Below, piece after piece: positions 1 through 4,977 of a stretch of 19,769 nucleotides of DNA. Position 1 is the first letter of the stretch. Each line of letters opens with the position of its first letter. This DNA is from Synechococcaceae bacterium WB8_1B_136 (GTDB lineage Bacteria; Cyanobacteriota; Cyanobacteriia; PCC-6307; Cyanobiaceae): the NCBI GenBank assembly GCA_010029175.1, contig RGNC01000019.1, forward strand, positions 1 through 19,769. The letters are read 5' to 3'. Under the pieces are notes generated by a model. That model saw only the letters and a list, made by a program, of their open reading frames with translations. It was not told the DNA's origin and made no database searches. A program made the position numbers and the translations under genes.

Positions 1-237
1 GATGCGGTAGCAGCGGCCCTTGTAGAAGTCGAGGTCGGTGAGGAGCTCGGACCACACGGTGGACCAGGTGCCGGTGGAGGACTCAGCGGCCACAGCGGCA
101 GCCACTTCCTCGCGGGGCACACCTTCCTGGCCGGTGCACTTGAAGCAAGCCAGCAGGTCGGAATCGAGGGGAACGTAGTCAGGAGTCCAATACGTGTCGC
201 GGTACTCCTTAACCCCAGCGTCGTACTTCTTTGCCAT
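1..237 (-). CDS. rbcL: RubisCO large subunit, form IA (N-terminal 79 residues; continues beyond the left edge)
   Basis: This is the start of the large subunit of ribulose-1,5-bisphosphate carboxylase/oxygenase, the CO2-fixing enzyme packed inside the carboxysome. Reading leftward from the ATG at 237, the protein begins MAKKYDAGVKEYRDTYWTPD, followed by a PLDSDLLACFKCTGQEGVPREE segment and a STGTWSTVWSELLTDLDFYKGRCYRI segment. That wording is typical of the proteobacterial-type form IA enzyme of alpha-cyanobacteria and not of plant-like form IB. Only the N-terminal domain start is present; the catalytic barrel lies outside the window. A GGAG sits about 7 bases before the ATG. It lies 71 bases downstream of csoS1 on the same strand, the usual csoS1-rbcL order, so the two are very probably cotranscribed. 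Identification is secure; nothing can be said about catalytic residues. Confidence 0.97.
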   Translation of the reverse strand, partial: MAKKYDAGVKEYRDTYWTPDYVPLDSDLLACFKCTGQEGVPREEVAAAVAAESSTGTWSTVWSELLTDLDFYKGRCYRI

Positions 238-308
238 GGAGAATCTCCGGGTGGGTTCTGGGAAACAGGTCAGAGGATTGAGCGGCCGTCAACGGCGCGC
301 ATCAGGCC

Positions 309-623
309 TCAGTCCTTGGAACCCACGAAGCCGGCGCTGCTGTTCAGAGCAGGCTCCACCTCGCGGTGGGGGCGAGCAATGATGTGGGCGGCCACCAGGC
401 CATCGCCCACGCGCTCGCAGGCATCGGCACCGGCGCGAACGGCAGCGTTCACGGCGCCGGTTTCGCCACGGACCAGAACGGTCACGTAACCGCCGCCCAC
501 AAACTCACGACCGATCAGGCGCACTTCGGCGGCCTTGGTCATGGCGTCAGCGGCTTCGATCGCGGGAACCAGGCCCCGGGTCTCGATCATGCCGAGGGCG
601 ATGCCCATGGTTTCGTTAGCCAT
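309..623 (-). CDS. csoS1: Carboxysome shell hexamer protein CsoS1 (BMC domain)
   Basis: This is the major hexameric shell protein of the alpha-carboxysome: six copies form a tile with a small central pore for bicarbonate and RuBP. The 104-residue product is one BMC domain. It opens MANETMGIALGMIETRGLVP, carries the pore motif FVGGG at residues 41-45, and continues through GYVTVLVRGETGAVNAAVRAGADA to a short tail. Length matches the family (about 98-104). The reading frame stays open to 662, but the ATG at 623 is preferred because the protein then starts like known CsoS1 proteins and an AGGAG lies about 6 bases upstream. It is the first gene of the carboxysome operon in this window, followed by rbcL. 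About 206 bases separate it from the PII-like gene on the same strand, and that gap holds a likely regulatory dyad, so it probably has its own promoter. Confidence 0.97.
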   Translation of the reverse strand: MANETMGIALGMIETRGLVPAIEAADAMTKAAEVRLIGREFVGGGYVTVLVRGETGAVNAAVRAGADACERVGDGLVAAHIIARPHREVEPALNSSAGFVGSKD

Positions 624-640
624 TACCTGCTCCTGGAGGA

Positions 641-654
641 GGGGTGGAATGTTC
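641..654. repeat. 14-base repeat, copy 1 (csoS1 leader)
   Basis: GGGGTGGAATGTTC on the plus strand occurs exactly here and again at 2262-2275. This copy is 18-31 bases upstream of the csoS1 ATG, next to its ribosome binding site. The other copy is in the sbtA/ham1 divergent gap. Both are in non-coding DNA of the same locus. A shared protein or RNA site is possible, but one such pair could arise by chance in a window this long. Confidence 0.4.
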
Positions 655-729
655 GCCTGCAACCATGGTCGCCAGCCGATCCCTACGTCAAGCCATTGGC
701 TCCCCTCTGTCCATCACCGTCTTTGCACC

Positions 730-754
730 CACTGATAAGACGCCCTCATCAGTG
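730..754. promoter_or_regulatory. Inverted repeat with LysR-type T-N11-A geometry upstream of csoS1-rbcL
   Basis: Two perfect 7-base arms, CACTGAT (730-736) and ATCAGTG (748-754), flank an 11-base spacer. The inner T and A are exactly 11 bases apart, the T-N11-A layout of LysR-type regulator sites. The dyad lies 107-131 bases upstream of the csoS1 ATG in a non-coding gap. LysR-family regulators (CbbR, RbcR, CcmR/NdhR, CmpR) control CO2-fixation genes in many autotrophs, so a role in carboxysome expression is a reasonable inference. No convincing -10/-35 pair was found nearby, and a hairpin in the leader RNA is the alternative. Confidence 0.5.
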
Positions 755-829
755 CCACACAAAACTTTGGGGATGCTTGTCAGGTCGGCCTCAGGCCCTC
801 CCGGATTTGGTTAACGCGGGCACCGACGC

Positions 830-1111
830 TCAGAGCGGATCCGCTTCCGCCACGTAGGCCACGCCTCCGTAGTAGTCGAGCAGGGGTTGGATGCCCTCCC
901 GCAGCTTCGGCAGGATCTGGGGTTCGCAGAACACGATCACGTGGGCGTTCGCCCCGAGGCCGCTGAAATCCATGGCGTCCGACACCGAGCCATGGGGGCC
1001 CCGGCCGGTGACGTGCTTCATCACGGAGTAGCCCGGGGCTCCGGCGGCATCGATGGCTTCGATCACCGCATCCAGTTCCCGCTCGCTCAGGATCAGGTCG
1101 ACGCGTTTCAT
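830..1111 (-). CDS. PII-like protein, CPII/SbtB type (carboxysome- and SbtA-associated)
   Basis: This is a 93-residue PII-fold protein beginning MKRVDLILSERELDAVIEAI. It shows the trimeric PII-like pattern: a ferredoxin-like strand, helix, an AAGAPGYSV turn, a flexible T-loop-like stretch with GRGPHGS (about residues 37-43), then HVIVFCEP and an LLDYYGGVAYVAEADPL end. Relatives include SbtB, which binds adenine nucleotides and inhibits SbtA, and CPII, the bicarbonate-responsive PII-like protein beside carboxysome genes. The position directly after sbtA, with a four-base gap, supports a regulator of that transporter. The ATG at 1111 is chosen because GGAGG lies 8 bases upstream, overlapping the sbtA stop region, which suggests translational coupling. 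There is no C-terminal CGPEGC redox loop as in some SbtB proteins. Which ligand it binds cannot be told from sequence. Confidence 0.85.
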   Translation of the reverse strand: MKRVDLILSERELDAVIEAIDAAGAPGYSVMKHVTGRGPHGSVSDAMDFSGLGANAHVIVFCEPQILPKLREGIQPLLDYYGGVAYVAEADPL

Positions 1112-1115
1112 CCGT

Positions 1116-2117
1116 TCAGCCTCCAGGGGCAATCAGTTTGTTGACCAGGGCCATGTACAGGGGGATCCCCACAATGATGTTGAAGGGGAAGGTGACCCCC
1201 AGGGCTGTGGAGATGTAGAGGCTGGGGTTGGCCTCCGGCACGGTCATGCGCATGGCCGCCGGAACCGCGATGTAGGAGGCACTGGCGCAGAGCACCACAA
1301 ACAGCAGGGCGTCCCCCGGCGACAGCCCCAGCCCCCTGGCGATCAGCGCTCCGATCAGGGCATTCAGCAGTGGCATCAACACCGAGAAGCCGATCAGAAA
1401 GGCCCCCGCCCGCCGCAGGTCGTTGATGCGCTGCGCCGCCACGATGCCCATGTCGAGCAGGAAGAAACTCAGGGCCCCGTAGAACAGCTTGTCGGTGAAG
1501 GGGAGCATCTTCTCGGCGCTGTGGGGGCTGTAGGCCGACACCAGCACCCCGATCAGCAGGCTGCCCACCAGCAGAAACACCGAGCTGTTGAGGAAGGCCT
1601 CGTTGAGCACCGTGCCCCACTGCATCCCCTTGGCCCCCGGCCGCTGCTGTTGTTGCGGCGCCGCCAGCCTCACCAACAGCAACCCCACGATGATCGCCGG
1701 CGACTCCATCAGCGCCAGCGCCGCCACCATGAAGCCATCGAAGTGCTGGTTCTGGTTTTCCAGAAAGCTCTCGGCTGTGATGAATGTCACGGCGCTGATG
1801 GAGCCGTAGGTGGCGGCAATGGCGGCGGCATTGAAGCCGTCGAGCTTGAGCCGCAGCATGGCGAAGCTGTAGACGGGCACCAGCAGAGACATCAGCACCG
1901 CCGCCCCGAGGGTGGGCAACACCTGACCCCCTAGGCCGCTGTGGGCCAGCTCCAGCCCCCCCTTGAAGCCGATGGCCAGGAGCAGATAGAGGGAGAACAG
2001 CTTCGGCAGCGGCGCGGGGATCTCCAGATCGGAGCCCACCAGTACGGCGATCACGCCGAGGAAGAAGAACAGAACCGGCGGTGTGAGCAGGTTCTGCAGG
2101 ACCAGGCTGGTCTCCAT
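1116..2117 (-). CDS. sbtA: Sodium-dependent bicarbonate transporter SbtA
   Basis: SbtA is a plasma-membrane Na+/HCO3- symporter of the cyanobacterial CO2-concentrating mechanism. The 333-residue product is hydrophobic throughout, with roughly ten membrane segments in two inverted halves. The two substrate-site signatures are visible: GSISAVTF around residues 105-112 and CASASYIAVPAAMR around 277-290. A charged central loop (about 151-170, rich in Q, R and K) divides the halves. It is shorter than the well-studied SbtA of Synechocystis (about 374), probably through a reduced central loop. The frame is open to 2183 from a GTG, but the ATG at 2117 gives the usual N-terminus. No strong ribosome binding site precedes it. 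The PII-like gene follows after four bases, so the pair is an sbtA-sbtB-like operon, transcribed toward csoS1 and diverging from ham1. Confidence 0.93.
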   Translation of the reverse strand: METSLVLQNLLTPPVLFFFLGVIAVLVGSDLEIPAPLPKLFSLYLLLAIGFKGGLELAHSGLGGQVLPTLGAAVLMSLLVPVYSFAMLRLKLDGFNAAAIAATYGSISAVTFITAESFLENQNQHFDGFMVAALALMESPAIIVGLLLVRLAAPQQQQRPGAKGMQWGTVLNEAFLNSSVFLLVGSLLIGVLVSAYSPHSAEKMLPFTDKLFYGALSFFLLDMGIVAAQRINDLRRAGAFLIGFSVLMPLLNALIGALIARGLGLSPGDALLFVVLCASASYIAVPAAMRMTVPEANPSLYISTALGVTFPFNIIVGIPLYMALVNKLIAPGG

Positions 2118-2261
2118 GGATCGCCCGCCACCAGCAGTTCCCTGCACCCTACGGGTCTGGGCCTGGCTTGTCTGTCGTCGCACACATCAGGCAACCCAGC
2201 CTTGTCTCCCCCCGGCGCCATGCCTACGGTTTCGGCACGGCAGGCAACCCTGGAGTTTTCC

Positions 2262-2275
2262 GGGGTGGAATGTTC
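2262..2275. repeat. 14-base repeat, copy 2 (sbtA/ham1 divergent region)
   Basis: This is an exact match to the 14 bases at 641-654. Here the element is 145-158 bases upstream of the sbtA ATG and 45-58 bases upstream of the chosen ham1 ATG, so it could serve either gene. Relative to sbtA it has the same orientation as the copy before csoS1. The rest of the 2118-2319 gap shows no further gene or clear promoter hexamers. Confidence 0.4.
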
Positions 2276-2319
2276 AGCCCAGCCTGCCTTTCCCGTCTGG
2301 CTGCCAGCCGTTCGCCACA

Positions 2320-2928
2320 ATGGCCGTCCCTGGTGTGGGACGTGTGCAACGGCCGGTGTTGGTGATCGCCAGTGGCAACGCTTACAAAGTGGCCGAGATC
2401 GGGGCGATGCTCGACGCGGTGGAGCTGGAGCTGCGCCAGCAGCCCGGCGGCCTGGAGATTGAGGAAACCGGCAGCACCTACCTGGAGAATGCGCGCCTCA
2501 AGGCGGAAACCGTGGCCCGGCTCACCGGCCACTGGGCCCTGGCCGACGACTCGGGCCTGGAGGTGGATGCCCTGGGGGGAGCCCCCGGCCTGTATTCCGC
2601 CCGCTACGCCCCCACCGACCACGAACGCATCCATCGGCTGCTGCGGGAACTGGGCCCCACGCCCTACCGCAGTGCCAGCTTCAACAGCGCCATGGCCCTG
2701 GCCGATCCCGGGGGCACCACGGTGCTGGAGGCCGAGGGCATCTGCCGCGGCGAGATCCTCACGGCCCCGCAGGGCCATGGCGGCGGTTACGACCCGATCT
2801 TCTGGGTGCGGGAGGCCGGCATGACCTATGCCGCCATGCCCGGGCACCTCAAGGACAAGCTGGGCAGTCGCGGCAAGGCGGCCCGCGCCCTGGCTCCTCA
2901 ACTCAAGCGGTTGCTGGGGCTGGGTTAG
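2320..2928 (+). CDS. ham1: Ham1/RdgB-family non-canonical purine NTP pyrophosphatase
   Basis: The family hydrolyses ITP, dITP and XTP to monophosphates and so cleans the nucleotide pool; the gene is a customary neighbour of csoS1 in alpha-cyanobacteria. The 202-residue product has the N-terminal phosphate-loop motif SGNAYK (residues 18-23), the metal/catalytic stretch ADDSGLEVDALGG (75-87) with LYSARYA after it, and GGYDPIF (155-161). Length fits the family (about 190-200). One oddity: the usual C-terminal SHR base-recognition motif reads GSR in KLGSRGKA (180-187). The ATG at 2320 is the best start available, but no ribosome binding site is obvious and a later GTG (2335) is possible. It diverges from sbtA and converges on csoS1D with 18 bases between stops. 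Confidence 0.92.
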   Translation: MAVPGVGRVQRPVLVIASGNAYKVAEIGAMLDAVELELRQQPGGLEIEETGSTYLENARLKAETVARLTGHWALADDSGLEVDALGGAPGLYSARYAPTDHERIHRLLRELGPTPYRSASFNSAMALADPGGTTVLEAEGICRGEILTAPQGHGGGYDPIFWVREAGMTYAAMPGHLKDKLGSRGKAARALAPQLKRLLGLG

Positions 2929-2946
2929 GCGCTAGCCCACAGCCCC

Positions 2947-3750
2947 TCAGCCCAGGGCGCGTCGGTTGACGTGGTCCACCGCCCGCATGGCCGCCGCCGC
3001 GGCCTCCTCCACGTCGCCTTCGCGCCCCGCCAGGGTGAGACGCCCGAAGGCCCCCACCGCCTTCACATCCACGATGGTGATGTTGCTGGCCTTCTCCGCT
3101 TCGTTGGCGGCGATCAACACGTAGCCGGCCGGTTCTGTTTCGAGGATGAACATGCTCATGCCGGCCTGGATCATCGAACCGCGCCGGTTCTGGCGGTTGA
3201 TCAGCACCGCATGGTCGGGCGTGATGGCGCGGATGATCTCGGTCCAGCTCACGGTGCAGCGGCTGCGCTGCTCCACCGTGCTGCCGATGGCCTCCAGCAC
3301 CACGTCGCCGGAGTGGAGCACATTGCTCTGGTCGCGGTGGTAGAGGGCCAGGGAGCCGAAGGCCCGCTCCACGATCATCTGGCCCAGGCGCACGGTGCTG
3401 GCCTTGAGGGCGATGTCGGTGACGCGGTGCACCGCCATCCCCGGCGACACCTCCAGCCAGAGGCAGGCATCGCCAGGGATCGGCAGGAAGCCCTGGCTCA
3501 CCGTGCCCATGTAGGCCGCCAGCTGGGGCTGGAGCGAATCGAGAAACACATAGGTGCGCAGCTCGATCGACTGCACCTGGCTGCTCTGGCGCGACAGCCG
3601 GGCCCCTTCGCTGTCGGTGGTGATCACACAGCTGGCCGCCGACGGCGAGGGGCTGCTCACCACCTCGGTGCCGGTGATCTGGACACCGCCTGGCCGCCGC
3701 ATCCCCTGCGATTCAGCTCGGGTGGCAGACCGTGATGCTCGTCGCTCCAT
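2947..3750 (-). CDS. csoS1D: Carboxysome shell pseudohexamer protein CsoS1D (tandem BMC domains)
   Basis: CsoS1D is a minor alpha-carboxysome shell protein: trimers of a double BMC domain form a tile with a large, gated pore thought to pass bigger metabolites such as RuBP. The 267-residue product has a variable N-terminus (about 1-55), a first BMC domain from SIELRTYVFLDSLQPQLAAYMGT, and a second from about TVSWTEIIRAITPDHAVLINRQNR to GAFGRLTLAGREGDVEEAA. The neighbouring Glu128-Arg129 in MIVERAFGSL matches the conserved Glu-Arg pair lining the gate. Length and wording agree closely with the Prochlorococcus protein (about 256). The start at 3750 is an ATG with a weak AAGG upstream; the ATG at 3702 is an alternative. 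It is transcribed separately from csoS1, convergent with ham1. Confidence 0.95.
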   Translation of the reverse strand: MERRASRSATRAESQGMRRPGGVQITGTEVVSSPSPSAASCVITTDSEGARLSRQSSQVQSIELRTYVFLDSLQPQLAAYMGTVSQGFLPIPGDACLWLEVSPGMAVHRVTDIALKASTVRLGQMIVERAFGSLALYHRDQSNVLHSGDVVLEAIGSTVEQRSRCTVSWTEIIRAITPDHAVLINRQNRRGSMIQAGMSMFILETEPAGYVLIAANEAEKASNITIVDVKAVGAFGRLTLAGREGDVEEAAAAAMRAVDHVNRRALG

Positions 3751-3891
3751 GCCGGGCTGCCTTCGCGATTCCTGGCGGATGGAGTGGGGGGATCTTACCG
3801 CTCGTGGGTTCCGCCTCCCCGGTCGGGGCTGAGCCCCTTGCCGGCAGCGGCGCAGCCGGTACCTTGCAGCACAGCCAATGTCCCTGCCCCT

Positions 3892-4308
3892 GTGGCCACC
3901 AAGCGCTCTGCCCCGCCAGCTCCTGCCGCTGCCGACGCCCCTGGCTCGAGCCTGAGTTCCGATCAGGCCCTGGCCCTGGTGGGGATGGGGATGATGCGCA
4001 AGCTGGCCGAGGGTGGCGAGCTCCCCTGGCGGTGGAGCGACGCCGAAGACGGCGGCAGCTGCGATGTGAACGGCCTGCGCCAGCGGCTTGAACTCACGGA
4101 TCTGGCCCTGCGCACCGGCGCTCCCCTGAGCACGGCTGAGGTGACCTACCTGATGGGGGCGCGCCCCGGTGGTGCCGTGGTGGAGCGCGGCGGCCTGCGG
4201 GCCACCCGGGTGAGCCGCAACGTCTGGAAGCTGAGCCAGGGGCGGGGCAGCTCGGCGGAGGTGAGCAGCTTCAACAGCTTCAACGACGGCCGGCGCCGCT
4301 TCGCTTGA
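3892..4308 (+). CDS. Uncharacterised protein between csoS1D and the NDH-1 operon
   Basis: I do not recognise this family. The product (138 residues from the GTG at 3892) starts with a Pro/Ala-rich stretch. It continues with a helical segment, SSDQALALVGMGMMRKL, then a compact region with PWRWSD, a DVNGLRQRLELTDLALRTGAPLSTAEVTYLMGARPGG segment that could form a helix-turn-helix-like bundle, and VSRNVWKLSQ. It ends in a polar FNSFNDGRRRFA tail. There is no signal peptide or membrane segment. The frame is open back to a GTG at 3784, but the added 36 codons have clearly fewer G/C third positions, and that start would leave only 33 bases for the csoS1D promoter. The start is therefore uncertain. 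It diverges from csoS1D and ends 18 bases from the next, convergent gene. Confidence 0.6.
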   Translation: MATKRSAPPAPAAADAPGSSLSSDQALALVGMGMMRKLAEGGELPWRWSDAEDGGSCDVNGLRQRLELTDLALRTGAPLSTAEVTYLMGARPGGAVVERGGLRATRVSRNVWKLSQGRGSSAEVSSFNSFNDGRRRFA

Positions 4309-4326
4309 CGCGCCTGCAGCCCCGGG

Positions 4327-4695
4327 TCAGGGCAGTTCCCCACCGGTGCTGATTTCCCGCTCCCAGGCCGCCATCAGCTGGTCTCTCAGCCAGCCGGCCT
4401 GGAGCAGTGCCGCATCCAGCCCACTCCACCAGTTGATCAACGCCACCGGCACCGGCATGGCGTTGCACTCCAGTTCAAACGACTGAATCCCGTTCTGCGG
4501 GTCGGCCAGCACCGTGAGGGTGAACTCCAGCACCCCCTGCTGCCACGGATGCAGGGTCACGGTGGTCACCTGCCCGATGTCGATCGTCCACCACGGCCCC
4601 GGCGGTGCCGCCCGCGGCATCCCCGCAGGGGGATCGAGCTTCGCCCAACCGCGCTGCACCAGCTGGGAAAGCAGGTCGTTGAGGCTGGAGCGCAT
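4327..4695 (-). CDS. Uncharacterised small protein, convergent with its neighbour
   Basis: I do not recognise this family. The 122-residue product begins MRSSLNDLLSQLVQRGWAKL, then has a Pro-rich link and a strand-rich middle (WWTIDIGQVTTVTLHPW, GVLEFTLTVLADP, QSFELECNAMPVPVALINWW). It ends with a helical segment, LLQAGWLRDQLMAAWEREI. Tryptophan is unusually frequent. No signal peptide, clear membrane span or metal-binding cluster is seen, so it is probably soluble. The ATG at 4695 has a GGAGG about 9 bases upstream and is preferred over an upstream in-frame start. It diverges from the NDH-1 CO2-uptake operon, with 282 bases between starts. Position alone hints at a role in carbon acquisition; the sequence gives no mechanism. 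Confidence 0.7.
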   Translation of the reverse strand: MRSSLNDLLSQLVQRGWAKLDPPAGMPRAAPPGPWWTIDIGQVTTVTLHPWQQGVLEFTLTVLADPQNGIQSFELECNAMPVPVALINWWSGLDAALLQAGWLRDQLMAAWEREISTGGELP

Positions 4696-4790
4696 GGGGC
4701 TCCCTCCGCCGCTGTGGCTCTGTCCTGGCACTGGTGCGGGCCCCGCCGCAAGGGAGCCGTCTCAGGAACACCGCCGGCCGATCGCCTCGC

Positions 4791-4810
4791 TTCAACCCGT
4801 TCAACCTGTT
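4791..4810. repeat. Tandem 10-base repeat in the ndhF upstream region
   Basis: TTCAACCCGT is followed directly by TTCAACCTGT, nine of ten positions identical. It sits about 170 bases upstream of the ndhF ATG and about 100 upstream of the divergent small gene, in a locally AT-richer patch (roughly 4791-4905). It may be a direct-repeat operator, but it is short and could be chance. Confidence 0.3.
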
Positions 4811-4940
4811 TGATCAGTTTCTCTTGCCGCGCAGATAGGCAATGCCTCTGTCCGTGGCTCCCCAATCGGGGCGGCCGGTTTTTTACCGTTCACGCCACGT
4901 CGGAGGTTCGTCGCCCAGATCCATGGCTGGCCGGCGGTTC

Positions 4941-4957
4941 CAACGGTTTCTCCGTTG
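4941..4957. promoter_or_regulatory. Short perfect inverted repeat just upstream of ndhF
   Basis: Arms CAACGG (4941-4946) and CCGTTG (4952-4957) flank five bases. The dyad ends 20 bases before the ndhF ATG, so it is either an operator near the transcription start or a small hairpin in the leader close to the ribosome binding site. No clear Shine-Dalgarno sequence precedes ndhF, which would make local structure matter more. The rest of the 4696-4977 gap shows only the 10-base tandem repeat and no firm promoter hexamers. Confidence 0.35.
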
Positions 4958-4977
4958 CCTGTACCCCCTGATTGCCG

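Noticed and set aside
784..797. GGCCT-C-AGGCC palindrome after the PII-like gene as a terminator
   Set aside because: The one-base loop cannot form a proper hairpin and no T-run follows on the minus strand.
1053..1934. A 293-codon plus-strand frame opposite sbtA
   Set aside because: Antisense to SbtA, whose substrate-site motifs are clear; composition is typical of a GC-rich shadow frame.
3825..3837. GGGGC-TGA-GCCCC small hairpin upstream of csoS1D
   Set aside because: A five-base GC-only stem is expected by chance here and no T-run or regulator pattern accompanies it.
3784..3891. N-terminal extension of the unassigned gene from a GTG at 3784
   Set aside because: Third-position GC drops in these 36 codons and it would leave only 33 bases between divergent starts; kept only as an alternative start.
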